Origin: XN24 sp964462675
GTDB taxonomy: Bacteria; Pseudomonadota; Gammaproteobacteria; Steroidobacterales; XN24
DNA: 47,022 bases
Direction: 5' to 3'
Assembly (NCBI GenBank): GCA_964462675.1
Contig: CAYWYS010000028.1
Coordinates: 1 to 47,022, forward strand
Shown here: piece after piece, positions 1 to 8,898 of the stretch
How positions within the stretch are numbered: the stretch's first letter is position 1
Layout of the letters: the number at the start of each line of letters is the position of its first letter
Program-made: the position numbers and the translations under genes
The notes under the pieces: model-generated
Databases searched by the model: none
Seen by the model: the letters and a program-made list of their open reading frames with translations, nothing else
What the model was told of the DNA's origin: nothing

Positions 1-143
1 TCAGGATCCGCGCGTCAAGTACGCCGCTTGATGAATAATAGCTGCCGGTTCAATAGGGGACGCCACCACGGACTTGGCACGCACGACGCGTCGTCAGCCA
101 CGCTTTCCTGGGGCCGGCCAACCGGTATCGTGCCGCTTTCGCC
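1..143. other. left edge, no gene recognised
   Basis: No convincing coding region, RNA or repeat is visible in this edge segment. It lies downstream of the minus-strand secreted-protein gene that ends at 144 and may hold that operon's terminator, but no clear hairpin with a T tract was found. Confidence 0.4.
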
Positions 144-899
144 CTAGAACTTCGCGTGCTTCCGGTTGCACTCCTGGGTGTGCGCGTTGATCGCCTGCGC
201 GGCGTAGGTCGCCGCCGTAGAGTATTCTTCCGGCGTCAGCCAGGTGTTGTATCGATCCGGGTTCCCCGGGTCCACCGGCTCCACGCGGCGCGCACCGGCT
301 GCGTGCGCGGTCCGCAAGGCGGCGATGTCCGCGTCAATGTCGGCGCGTTGCTGTCCGGTAAGGCCCGGGCTGCGGTCACGCTTCTGCTCCACCGCGTCAG
401 CCAGCACCTTCCACAAATAACCCTTCTTCTCGTCCATGCAAGCCACCAGCGGGCTCATGCCATCCGCGCAACCCGCGCCGAGCGCGCCGCAATTCCGTCC
501 GCCCGCGCCAGGCCGGCCGATCGAGAACTTCGGCTTGCTGGGCACAGCCGCGGGTGCCGGCGCCGGCACGGCGGTCGCGCTGCCCGCTTGTGTTCCCGCC
601 TTTGGCTTGCAGGGATTGACTGTTGCGCTCGGGGCTGGCGCCGCCGCCGGCGTCTTGATGCCGAGCTTGCCGAACAGCTTGCTCGAGGCCGCACCGATCT
701 GTCGGACGCCCTCCGCAACGACCTGGTTGGTCACGGCCTCGGTGACGCAATCCGGGTCCTCCTGGACACCCTGGGCGATCGCCACGGCGTCGGCGACACC
801 CTGCGGATCCGCCTGCGCCGCCGCCCATCCAGGCAGGCAGAGCCCGAGGCAGCTCAGTCCGGCCCATGCGATTTTCCGCCCGCTTGTCTTGTTGTTCAT
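144..899 (-). CDS. secreted hypothetical protein, Ala/Pro-rich
   Basis: This 251-residue protein is not recognised as a known family. It begins with a typical Sec signal peptide (KTSGRK basic head, hydrophobic core, cleavage near WAAAQA), so it is probably periplasmic or secreted. After a short helical segment there is an Ala/Pro-rich linker at about residues 83-125. A C-terminal domain with several cysteines (NCGALGAGC, ACMDEK, TQEC) follows and could be disulfide-bonded. It is the third gene of a minus-strand set behind two other exported proteins, and all three diverge from the winged-helix/kinase regulator at 4576. Joint control by that regulator is an inference from position. The gene is very likely real because of the signal peptide and high-GC codon use; its function is unknown. 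Confidence 0.75.
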   Translation of the reverse strand: MNNKTSGRKIAWAGLSCLGLCLPGWAAAQADPQGVADAVAIAQGVQEDPDCVTEAVTNQVVAEGVRQIGAASSKLFGKLGIKTPAAAPAPSATVNPCKPKAGTQAGSATAVPAPAPAAVPSKPKFSIGRPGAGGRNCGALGAGCADGMSPLVACMDEKKGYLWKVLADAVEQKRDRSPGLTGQQRADIDADIAALRTAHAAGARRVEPVDPGNPDRYNTWLTPEEYSTAATYAAQAINAHTQECNRKHAKF

Positions 900-933
900 C
901 GTGCTCTACCCCTTGATCCGGTTGCCAAAATCC

Positions 934-1932
934 TCAGAGCCGCGCGATCGACACGCGAATTTCGACGCCCCCGGCGGGCGCGCCGGCCTCCTCGCGGGGC
1001 ATCACGGCGGACACCAGCACGTAGCGGCCACCCATCAGCAGGTCGGCGTAAACGATCAGGTGCCGCTCGCGCCCCGCGTCTTCAACGCTGATGCGGTACA
1101 CAGGCGCCAGCTGCATGCGCGGGTTTGCAGCCGCCACGCCGCGCACCCATTCGCCCTGCGCCGCATCAACGAGCCTCTCGAGCACGGCCGGCTCGCCGCG
1201 GTTGAACAGCGCGAGCAGGCCACGATGCAGCCGCGTGAGTTCCGCACGGCCATCCACGAGTCCGGCCAACGGCAGGCCCCGCTCGCGCGGCGTGACCAGG
1301 GGCGTGACCAGCGGGGCGGCCGTCGCAGCCGGGGCCTGCTGCGGGTCGCACGGCGCAACATGGGCCGCTGCCGCCGAGCGCTCCAGTGCCCTCCCCTCCA
1401 GGACGCTCTGCACCGCATCCTCGCCCTCGGCCGCGGCCAGCGCCTCGAGCCACCACGGCGCGCCAGGCGTGCTGCCCGGCGCCACCGAGATCTCGCGCAG
1501 GCGGATTGGCTGGCCCAGCGACCATCGGGTCAACAGCAGCGCATCGTGCAATGGCCCGTAGAACGCGATTACCGCGCTCTTTTCATCGCGGCAAACGACC
1601 TCGGGCTTCGCCGCAGCGAGAAAACTCGACAGCGCATCCGGATCGCCGGTCCATTCACCCCACGCCACGCCGTCTTCTTGAAAGCGCGCCGCGAGTGCCG
1701 CCACGCCGAATCGCGCGCCCTCGTAACGGAACCAGTACCCTGCGGCCTCGATGTCCGGACCGGCGCGACGCCGCGGTTGAGTACCCGTCCCATCGGACCC
1801 CACCGCCGCGACCCGAGCCTGGTTGCTGCCAATCGCACCGTGCGGTGTCTCTCGCCCGCAGGCGCCGAGCACCAGCACAAGTCCAAGCGCGAGTATCCGG
1901 GCCAGACTGGGCCGGGGCAGATGCGTCGTCAT
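934..1932 (-). CDS. lipoprotein of unknown function
   Basis: The frame is open further upstream, but the ATG at 1932 is chosen for two reasons. It overlaps the stop of the preceding gene as ATGA (1929-1932), and it gives an immediate lipoprotein signal: a basic head, a hydrophobic stretch LALGLVLVLGAC and a lipobox (LGAC) with Cys near residue 22. The product is about 332 residues and should be anchored in the outer membrane or face the periplasm. The C-terminal part alternates charged and hydrophobic stretches (RHLIVYADLLMGGRYVLVSAV), as expected for a beta-rich domain. No family was recognised. The 4-nt overlap indicates translational coupling to the large exported protein upstream, so the two probably act together. 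Confidence 0.75.
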   Translation of the reverse strand: MTTHLPRPSLARILALGLVLVLGACGRETPHGAIGSNQARVAAVGSDGTGTQPRRRAGPDIEAAGYWFRYEGARFGVAALAARFQEDGVAWGEWTGDPDALSSFLAAAKPEVVCRDEKSAVIAFYGPLHDALLLTRWSLGQPIRLREISVAPGSTPGAPWWLEALAAAEGEDAVQSVLEGRALERSAAAAHVAPCDPQQAPAATAAPLVTPLVTPRERGLPLAGLVDGRAELTRLHRGLLALFNRGEPAVLERLVDAAQGEWVRGVAAANPRMQLAPVYRISVEDAGRERHLIVYADLLMGGRYVLVSAVMPREEAGAPAGGVEIRVSIARL

Positions 1933-4442
1933 CGCCCCAGCACCGGCGCAAACGGCCCCGAGACGTACTGATTGCAGGCGTCGTTCGCCCCTGCATAGGC
2001 GAGGACCGCCTTGAACGCCGTGGCAAAGGCCTCGCGGGCACGCGTCGAGGGAATCGCGATATCCGTCCACAGGCACAGGTTGGTATTGAGGTAATCGATC
2101 CCCTGGGCCAGCACCGTGTCGCCTTGCGGGTTAGCGAGGCGGTGCAGCCGAGGTGAATGCTCGAGGCCGACGCCGATCCAGCGATCCGCGTCGTGCAACG
2201 TCTTGAGCGCCATCTGCAAGAAGTCCGGCGGCGGCGGTTGCAACTGGCTTTGCTGATAGGCGATGCAGCCCTCGAGACCGCGCTGGTCCGCCAGGACTGC
2301 GGGACACTGGTAGACCAGGCAGCTGTCCGTGGTGCCGGCGCGGAAGTCCGCGCGTACGCCGCCGGCGCGCTGCGCGCGCAAGACGCTCTCGTCATGGAAT
2401 ATGTACGTGCGGACGCCGATGATTTCGTCGCGCGCCCGGGCCTGGGCCTGGCGTTCGGCACAGATTTCTTCGAGGCTTTGCAGCCGCTCCGGCGGCGCGG
2501 CTTCGGGAATGGCGGGCGCGGGCTCGACGTCGCCAGCCGGCACGGTGGCTCGCTCGAGCATCGCGAGCCGCTCCGACTGGCGCTGGTCCAACTTGCGCTG
2601 GATCTCGGCGAACAGGGCGTTGAGCTCACCGAGCACGGCGTTCGCCTCGGTGATAAGCCGCTCGAATTCCGCCAAGGCGCCGGCCAGCCGCGGCCCCGTG
2701 ACCGACGCGTCCTGGCGCGCCTTGTCGGCAAGACGCGCAATATCCGCCGCAGGCCACGGCGGATCGACAAGATCGAGCGGGCCGTCCAGCACCTCCAGCC
2801 GGGCGCTGCACCGGTCGGCCACGACGTGCTCCACGGTCCGCAGGAATTCCCATTCTCCGAACGGCCGGCGCAGCTGTTGCATGGCATCGCAGCCGCCCGC
2901 CTGCGGCGGCCAATCGCTGAGCCCGATGGTCGGCTGGTGCGCCTGCCAGCAGGCGCTGAGGTGGGTATTGGCGAGGTTCGCGGCGGCCTGCACCTGGCCG
3001 CGCAGGTAGCGGTCCTGGACCTGCACGTCGTAGGGCAACCGGTAGTCAGCAGAGCGTCCTCGCACCGGGTCTTGCCGGAACGCCGGATGTTCCGCCTGCG
3101 TTTCCGTCCGTTCGTGGCGCTCTGCCCAGGCGGCCAGCATCGCGCGCTGGTCCCGATAGGCAGCTTGCAGCGCGGCGAGATCGCGCTCCAGCGCGCGCTC
3201 CAGGCCGTCGGCATCGAGCGCCTCGATAGCCTGCTGCACCCGGTCGCGACTGGCGCGCGCATGGCCGGTCAGGTTGCGCAGCGACGTCGCCGCGTTGTCC
3301 ACTCGCCGGCCCGCGCCGAGCGCGGCATCCAGCTGCATGGCGGACGAGCGGTTGCTGTCGAAGGCACGTGTCGGTCGATCGAGTGACGCCGTGGCGCGCT
3401 GGACGCGCGCCACGTACTCGCGCTCGAGGCCGTTGGCCGCGTGGCGCTCGGCGGCCACGAGAAATTCTCCCATGACCTGCTCGTACAGTCGGGCCGTTCG
3501 CGCATGACAATGCGTATCCACGGCAAAGGCCCGGCCGAGCAGCAGGCTCACCTGCCCCGGCGACAGCACCTGGCCGCGCAATGGACCCTGATTGAGCGCC
3601 GGCAACGGCGTCCGGGGCGGCCCGCCCGGGTAAACTGCGGCGCCACGCTCGCGGATCGCGAGCAACTGCGCAAGCTGGTCGCGCAATGCCGGCTGGGCGA
3701 GTTCCGCGAGGCATCGCTGGCCGAGCAGATGGGACACGCCGAAGACTTCGCCGAGCGTGGCGGGCGCCTCGGCGAACACCCCGCACGCGGGCACCGTTGC
3801 GGCCTGCGCGAGCCCCGGGCCGGGGCTGCGACCCGCCAACCGTTCGTTGACGCAGGACTGGTAGCGGTTGCGAGTGGTGGCTCGCGCCGCCTGCAGGCCG
3901 CCACGATCGATGAAATGATGCCCGCGCGTGAGGCCCATCCCATGCAGCGCGCCGCGGTGCCGCTCCACATCCGCCTGGACTTCCTCGAGCAGCCGGTCCA
4001 GCACCTCGAACAGCTCGCGATCAGCGGCGGCGTCCGCGCCAAATGGCCAACCGCGCAACAGGAAATCGAGGCCGATCACCAGCGCGACATGCCGATCCTC
4101 GGTGACCCGCGCGAGTTCGCCGGCCTCGGCGTAGGCCGCTGCAATGGCCGGATCTGCCTGCTGGAAAAGCGCCATGTACACGCCGAAGGGGTCGCTCACG
4201 GAGCCGCGCCCCGGGGAATAGCGCGCTCGCAGCACGCCGAATGCCAGGCGGCTTTCCCGCTCGGCCTGGGCGATCCAACGTCCCTGCCGGGCAAGCACAG
4301 ACCCGATCGCGTCCGCCAAATCGTCGGCGGCCAGCCGCGCACACGCCTGGTGCACCAGGCCGAGAGACGACTCGGCGCTCGCCGCGGGGACCCAGGTCCC
4401 GAGCGTTAGCCAGGCAAGCGCCATGACGCAGGCGGTCTTCAT
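1929..4442 (-). CDS. large exported protein of unknown function
   Basis: The start at 4442 is preferred over the upstream in-frame start at 4499. It is preceded by GGAGG about nine bases upstream and begins a clean signal peptide (MKTACVMALAWLTLGTW, then AASAES as cleavage site). The mature protein is about 815 residues, rich in Ala, Arg, Glu and Gln, with long helical stretches and scattered cysteines. That pattern suggests an extended alpha-helical periplasmic protein. No domain was recognised. It is the first gene of a three-gene unit of exported proteins and is transcribed away from the regulator at 4576. The shared 133-bp intergenic region contains repeats that could be the regulator's sites. 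Function unknown; exported location is well supported. Confidence 0.75.
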   Translation of the reverse strand: MKTACVMALAWLTLGTWVPAASAESSLGLVHQACARLAADDLADAIGSVLARQGRWIAQAERESRLAFGVLRARYSPGRGSVSDPFGVYMALFQQADPAIAAAYAEAGELARVTEDRHVALVIGLDFLLRGWPFGADAAADRELFEVLDRLLEEVQADVERHRGALHGMGLTRGHHFIDRGGLQAARATTRNRYQSCVNERLAGRSPGPGLAQAATVPACGVFAEAPATLGEVFGVSHLLGQRCLAELAQPALRDQLAQLLAIRERGAAVYPGGPPRTPLPALNQGPLRGQVLSPGQVSLLLGRAFAVDTHCHARTARLYEQVMGEFLVAAERHAANGLEREYVARVQRATASLDRPTRAFDSNRSSAMQLDAALGAGRRVDNAATSLRNLTGHARASRDRVQQAIEALDADGLERALERDLAALQAAYRDQRAMLAAWAERHERTETQAEHPAFRQDPVRGRSADYRLPYDVQVQDRYLRGQVQAAANLANTHLSACWQAHQPTIGLSDWPPQAGGCDAMQQLRRPFGEWEFLRTVEHVVADRCSARLEVLDGPLDLVDPPWPAADIARLADKARQDASVTGPRLAGALAEFERLITEANAVLGELNALFAEIQRKLDQRQSERLAMLERATVPAGDVEPAPAIPEAAPPERLQSLEEICAERQAQARARDEIIGVRTYIFHDESVLRAQRAGGVRADFRAGTTDSCLVYQCPAVLADQRGLEGCIAYQQSQLQPPPPDFLQMALKTLHDADRWIGVGLEHSPRLHRLANPQGDTVLAQGIDYLNTNLCLWTDIAIPSTRAREAFATAFKAVLAYAGANDACNQYVSGPFAPVLGR

Positions 4443-4575
4443 AAAGATGCCCTCCGTGGAAAGATCATTTATCGACACACTCCGCAGGGCGGTCCTCACG
4501 CTGTCTTCAAGAAACCTTCAAGCGCAGGCGCCAAGGCAGTAGCATCGTGTTTCCCAAGACGCTGCGGAGTACTGC
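4443..4575. promoter_or_regulatory. divergent promoter region with operator-like repeats
   Basis: This region separates the exported-protein operon from the winged-helix/kinase gene. It holds a direct repeat CTTCAAG-AAAC-CTTCAAG (4505-4511 and 4516-4522), that is 7 bp, 4 bp spacer, 7 bp, an 11-bp period. This layout is typical of tandem sites bound by OmpR/PhoB-type winged helices. It also holds a perfect 9-bp inverted repeat, ACTCCGCAG (4479-4487) and CTGCGGAGT (4562-4570). The right arm contains the GGAG that serves as ribosome binding site for the gene at 4576. Binding by the neighbouring regulator is inferred. Confidence 0.5.
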
Positions 4576-7173
4576 ATGGAACGCTCTCGGCCCCTCTATC
4601 GCTGGCGCTTCGGCCCGGCCGAGTTCGACGAAGCGCGCCACGAGCTGCGCCTGGGCGGATTGCCGGTGGAACTGGAGTTAAAGCCACTGGAGGTGCTCGC
4701 GGTCCTCCTGCATCACGCCGGCGAAGTCGTCACCAAGCGGGAGTTGCTCGAGGAGGTGTGGCGCGATCGGGTGACGGTGGAGCATGTGCTCGCGACGGCC
4801 GTTGGCAAGCTTCGCCAGGCGCTCGGTCCGGAGGGCGCGAAACTCATCGTGACGGTGCCGCGCATCGGCTACCGGCTGCAGTCAGAAGTGAGCCGGACCG
4901 CCGTCGGCCAGGCGCATTTCAGCGAGCTGGCGCTCGAGCGGGGCCGGCCCGTTCCGGGCCGAGAAAATTTCCTGCTCGCGGAACCGCTGGGCCAGTCGCA
5001 TGCCAGCGAGGTGTGGCTCGCCCGCCAACCCCGCAGCAGCGCCCGGCGGGTGTTCAAGTTCGCCACCAGCGCCGAGCGGCTGGACCTGCTGAAGCGCGAG
5101 GCCACGGTGGCGCGGGTGCTGGCCGCGAGCCTCGGCGAGCGCACCGACATCGCGCGCGTGCTGGACTGGAACTTCGAGCACGCGCCGTTTTTCCTGGAAG
5201 CCGAGTATGGCGGCCGGAGCCTGGCCGGCTGGGCCGCAGACGGCAAGCTCGAGGCGATCGATCGACACGGCCGGCTGGTGCTGTTCCTGCGTGTGGCGCG
5301 CGCGGTCGACGCGGCACACGAGGTGGGCGTGCTGCACAAGGACATCAAGCCGGACAACGTGCTTGTCGATGAAACTGGCCAGGTGCGGCTCACCGACTTC
5401 GGCAGCAGCCGGCTGCTCGATCCCGGCCGGTTGCGCGCGCTCGGCATCACCGCGCTGGGCATGACCCTGGACAACGCCCAGGGCTCCGCCTCCGGCACCC
5501 CGCTGTACCTCGCACCCGAATTGCTCGACGATCAGCCGGCGACGGTGCGCAGTGACCTGTATGCGCTCGGGGTGCTGCTGTACCAGCTACTGGTCGGCGA
5601 CCTGCGCCGGCCGCTCACGCCGGGCTGGGAGCGTGCGCTGGACGATCCGCTGCTGCGCGAGGACATCAGCCGCGCCACCGACATGGTGCCGGGCAGGCGG
5701 TTCGGCTCGGTGGCCGAATTCATCGACCGCCTGGAGCGGCTCGACGAGCGACGCGCGGCGCAGGCCGAGGCCGTCGCAACTGCGGAGCGGGCCGCGGCTG
5801 CCCATGCCGCCCTGTTGCGAGTCCGCGCGCGCCGCCCGTGGGTGGTAGCGGCGATGGTGCTGCTGGCCACGGGGCTCGCCCTCGCAGCCTGGCTCCAGCG
5901 GGAAGCCGCCCATGCCCGCGCCGAGGCCGAGCGCGAGGCGGCCCGCGCGGAAGCCGTATCGCGCTTCCTGAACGACGACATTCTTGGCGGTGCGAATCCC
6001 GGCGCGGCCGGGTTCGAACGCGACCCGACCATCCGGGAGTTGCTCGATCGCGCCGCCGCCGGGCTCAGCGGACGGTTCGCCGACGATGCCGTCACCGAGG
6101 CGGGGCTGCGCACCGCCCTCGGCCAGGCCTACCACACCATCGGCGAGCGCAGCCTGGCCGCGCAGCATTTCCGGGCGGCGTACCAGCGTTATGACAGCAC
6201 GCTCGGCGCTACCAGCGTGCCTTCGCTGCTCGGCCGCTACGCCACGGTGCGCAGCCTGGCCTATTCCGCCACCCCGGAGGGATTCAATGCGGCCGAGGCG
6301 CTGCTCGACGAGGCCGACGGACTTGCCGGCGGGCGCCTGGATGAGGAAGGCGAGATCGCCTACCACGCAGCAGTGGCTCGCGCCCACTACCACTTCCAGC
6401 GCCTGCAGATTCCCGACGCCCGCGTCGCGCTGGAAACTGCCGATCGCCTGCAGCGCCGCCTGCACCCCGAAGACACGCATGCCGCGGTGTGGATCCGCGG
6501 CACGCTCGGCGACGTGTTGTTGCGCAGCGGCGAGCCCGAGGCCGCCGAGGCCAATGCACGCGCGCTGCTCGCCGATCCAATGCTGACGCCCGAGCGGGTT
6601 GGCCGGGGCGTGATCGCGGGCCAGCGCTCCGTGCTCGCGCGCGCCCTGCGCAACCAGAGTCGCTACAGCGAAGCGCTCGAGCTCGCCGAGTCCGCGGCGC
6701 GGGACTTCGAGGACATTCACGGTAAGCGCGCCTACCTCACGATCATCACGTGGTCGCTGGTCGCGAGCATCCTCGACGCGGACGACCGGTGTGAGGCCGC
6801 CCTGCCGGTGGCGCGCGACGTGGATGCGCGCATGCAGGCGGCGTTTGGCGAGCGCAACCAGGCCGCGCTCATCGAGCGCGGCAACCTCGGCTTCAAGGAG
6901 CTGTCCTGCGGTGACCGGGAGCGCGGCCTCGAGCTTCTTGCAGCGGCGGAGTCGGGGCTGCGGCGGGACTTTGGCAACCACAATATTGCCGCACACAGTT
7001 TCCGTTTTGCGCTCGCCAGCGAGCTCTCCGAAGACGGCCGGCACGCCGAGGCGCTGGCGCTGCTGGACGCTGTGGATCCCGATGCCATGACGGCTGCCGA
7101 ATCGTCAACCGGCTGGCCCGAGCGGGTACGGATGCTGCGTAGCGCGATCCTGGCGCGGCTGGGGAGCGATTAG
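4576..7173 (+). CDS. winged-helix / Ser-Thr kinase / TPR membrane regulator
   Basis: This 865-residue protein has an unusual order of domains. Residues about 8-103 form an OmpR/CadC-type winged helix (LKPLEVLAVLLHHAGEVVTKRELLEEVW, ending in VPRIGYRL). Residues about 130-390 form a Hanks-type kinase domain: VFKF with Lys161 in the ATP-lysine position, the catalytic loop HKDIKPDN with Asp256, DFG at 274-276 and an APE motif in YLAPE. The glycine loop (PLGQSHASEV) is degenerate. One membrane helix spans about 422-440, followed by a charged coil and a helical-repeat region of TPR type to the C-terminus. GGAG six bases before the ATG supports the start. It probably senses an envelope state and controls the divergent exported-protein genes. 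Whether the kinase is active cannot be told, though the core catalytic residues are present. Confidence 0.85.
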   Translation: MERSRPLYRWRFGPAEFDEARHELRLGGLPVELELKPLEVLAVLLHHAGEVVTKRELLEEVWRDRVTVEHVLATAVGKLRQALGPEGAKLIVTVPRIGYRLQSEVSRTAVGQAHFSELALERGRPVPGRENFLLAEPLGQSHASEVWLARQPRSSARRVFKFATSAERLDLLKREATVARVLAASLGERTDIARVLDWNFEHAPFFLEAEYGGRSLAGWAADGKLEAIDRHGRLVLFLRVARAVDAAHEVGVLHKDIKPDNVLVDETGQVRLTDFGSSRLLDPGRLRALGITALGMTLDNAQGSASGTPLYLAPELLDDQPATVRSDLYALGVLLYQLLVGDLRRPLTPGWERALDDPLLREDISRATDMVPGRRFGSVAEFIDRLERLDERRAAQAEAVATAERAAAAHAALLRVRARRPWVVAAMVLLATGLALAAWLQREAAHARAEAEREAARAEAVSRFLNDDILGGANPGAAGFERDPTIRELLDRAAAGLSGRFADDAVTEAGLRTALGQAYHTIGERSLAAQHFRAAYQRYDSTLGATSVPSLLGRYATVRSLAYSATPEGFNAAEALLDEADGLAGGRLDEEGEIAYHAAVARAHYHFQRLQIPDARVALETADRLQRRLHPEDTHAAVWIRGTLGDVLLRSGEPEAAEANARALLADPMLTPERVGRGVIAGQRSVLARALRNQSRYSEALELAESAARDFEDIHGKRAYLTIITWSLVASILDADDRCEAALPVARDVDARMQAAFGERNQAALIERGNLGFKELSCGDRERGLELLAAAESGLRRDFGNHNIAAHSFRFALASELSEDGRHAEALALLDAVDPDAMTAAESSTGWPERVRMLRSAILARLGSD

Positions 7174-7199
7174 GACGGCCGCGGGTTCTCGCGTCGCGC

Positions 7200-8415
7200 G
7201 TGGGCCGAGTACCGCGCTTCATTGCCATCATCGGCGCCGGCATGTCCGGCATCGCCGCGGTGGTCAAGCTGCGCCAGGCCGGCTACACCGACCTGAGCGT
7301 ATTCGAGCAGACTCACGCAGTGGGCGGCACCTGGCGCGAGAACCGCTACCCGGGCCTGTCCTGCGACGTGCCGTCCTGCCTGTACCAGTTTTCCTTCGCA
7401 CTCAACCCGGACTGGAACCACCGCTTCTCCTGCGGCCCCGAGATCCAGGCTTATATGCAGGACACCGCCGACCGCTTCGGCGTGACGCCGCTGGTGCGCT
7501 TCAACACCGCGGTGACCGAGCTCCGTTACCAGGCGCCCGTCTGGCATCTCACTACGGAGCACGGCGCGCAGGCCGGGAGCCTGACCCTGTTCCAGCGCAC
7601 CCCGCAGTGGATGCATCCCCTGCCGCAGAAAACTTACGGCCGCACCTGGAAAGCGCTGCTGCGCAAGCTGCCGTTGCTCAACAGGCTGGGCTACCGCGGC
7701 ATGGCTTTCGGCATCGAGAACACCTTCGTGCGCGCTACCCTGGGCAACCGGCTGATCCTGAAATACATCGCCTGGGCCTGCCGGCGGAACCTGGAGCGCA
7801 ACGTGCCGGACCCGGCGAGGCGCGCCCAGCATCGAGCGCATCGAGCCCGCCGGCGTGCGCGACGCGGCCGGCCGGCTGCACGAACTGGACGTGCTGGTCC
7901 TGGCCACCGGCTTCAAGGTCAGCAACTTCATCCTGCCCACCCGGGTCATCGGCGAGCATGGCGAGATCCTCGGCGAGCGCTGGGATGGCGCACCGCGCGC
8001 CCATCGCGCCACGACGGTACCGGGCTTCCCGAATTTCTGGCTGCTGGAGGGGCCCACGGGACCGGTCGGCAACTTCTCGCTGATCATGGTCAGCGAGTGC
8101 CAGATCGACTATCTCATCGCCGGCCTGAACCTGATGAAGGCGCAAGGCCTCGCCGCCCTGGTGCCATGCGAGAAGGCCTTCGCCGCATACAACCGGAGGA
8201 TGAACGCGGCCGTGCAGCGCACGGTCTGGTTCACCGGCGGCTGCCAGAGCTGGTACCTGGACAAGGACGGCATTCCGAATGTCTACCCCTGGCGGCCCTC
8301 CCGGTACCGCCGCGAAATGCTCAACCCGGATTTCTCCGAGTTCCACCAGGTCAAGGACCCGGCGGGCGCGGCGCAGCAGCACGCTTCAGGTCAACTTGTC
8401 CGGCGGCAGATTTGA
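7200..8415 (+). pseudogene. flavin-containing (Baeyer-Villiger-like) monooxygenase, decayed
   Basis: The first frame (7200 to about 7828) starts with an FAD-binding Rossmann motif (IIGAGMSGIAAV), the VGGTWRENRYPG segment and CDVPSCLYQFSF, all characteristic of the FMO/BVMO family. Two segments expected in this family are missing. After TTEHG the sequence jumps directly to SLTLFQRTPQW, so the stretch carrying the family fingerprint and second nucleotide-binding motif is absent. After RNVPDP it jumps to SIERIEPAGV with a change of reading frame. The second frame continues with HELDVLVLATGFKVSNF and the typical C-terminus to 8415. Two internal deletions plus a frame change make this a pseudogene. 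The GTG at 7200 is the likely ancestral start. Confidence 0.85.
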
Positions 8416-8484
8416 CCGAGATCATTCCGGCGGCAGCGCCGGACTGATCTGCATCACGCGGGCGGCCGCCGGATCGGCCGTTGA

Positions 8485-8513
8485 TTGACGGTACCCCAGC
8501 CCGCCACTAGAAT
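8485..8513 (+). promoter_or_regulatory. sigma-70-type promoter of tRNA-Val
   Basis: TTGACG (8485-8490) and TAGAAT (8508-8513) are separated by exactly 17 bp and end 14 bp before the first base of the tRNA. This matches the housekeeping consensus closely. Confidence 0.75.
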
Positions 8514-8527
8514 TTCGCGCCTTGCCC

Positions 8528-8602
8528 GGGCGATTAGCTCAGCGGGAGAGCGCTCCCTTCACACGGGAGAGGTCGCTGGTTCAATCCCAGCATCGCCCAC
8601 CA
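8528..8602 (+). tRNA. tRNA-Val (anticodon CAC)
   Basis: The sequence folds as a complete cloverleaf of 75 nt. The acceptor stem is GGGCGAT/ATCGCCC with an encoded ACCA end, the D arm is GCTC...GAGC, the anticodon stem is CTCCC/GGGAG around the loop TTCACAC, and the T arm is GCTGG-TTCAATC-CCAGC. The loop gives anticodon CAC, which reads the valine codon GTG. A well-spaced promoter lies just upstream, and a 38-bp repeat begins seven bases after the CCA end. Confidence 0.96.
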
Positions 8603-8608
8603 TTCCAA

Positions 8609-8646
8609 GGGGACACTGCTGAAAGCGGCACAATTGCCGTGTCCCC
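8609..8646. repeat. 38-bp REP element, copy 1 (diverged)
   Basis: The left arm GGGGACACTGCT is intact. The right arm is altered (TTGCCGTGTCCCC), so the palindrome is imperfect. It begins seven bases after the tRNA-Val CCA end and could serve as a hairpin at the 3' end of the tRNA transcript. Confidence 0.85.
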
Positions 8647-8772
8647 GCGCGTCCGTCCTGGACAGCCGCTCTGCATGGCCTGCAGACTATCCCGTAATTA
8701 CAGCTACTTACTAGAAATTCCTAAGGTGTCACGCGAGCCTCTGGCCGTGACTTCGTTGCCGTGCGCACGACC

Positions 8773-8810
8773 GGGGACACTGCTAAAACGGGCGTTTTAG
8801 CAGTGTCCCC
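8773..8810. repeat. 38-bp REP element, copy 2
   Basis: Perfect arms GGGGACACTGCT and AGCAGTGTCCCC enclose a 14-nt core (AAAACGGGCGTTTT) that is itself nearly palindromic. This copy is close to the consensus of the family. Confidence 0.95.
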
Positions 8811-8898
8811 CTCTGCGGTTGTTCCGTATTCAGTCCTGCTGCGGCGCGGTCATACTTGTCGTTGGCGTCTGCCCGCCCAACGGAAGGGGAACGAGGGC

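Larger units (their letters stand above)
8603..8898. other. intergenic spacer with two REP elements
   Basis: Between the tRNA and the ATPase operon there is no supported gene. The spacer carries two 38-bp palindromes (8609-8646 and 8773-8810). Between them is a patch richer in A and T around 8695-8735. The ATPase promoter probably lies in 8811-8898, but no strong -35/-10 pair was found. Confidence 0.6.

Noticed and set aside
2157..3386. Long plus-strand open frame opposite the large exported protein
   Set aside because: It is Arg/Gln/His-rich, lacks recognisable motifs and lies antisense to a gene with a signal peptide and ribosome binding site. High GC content creates such frames.
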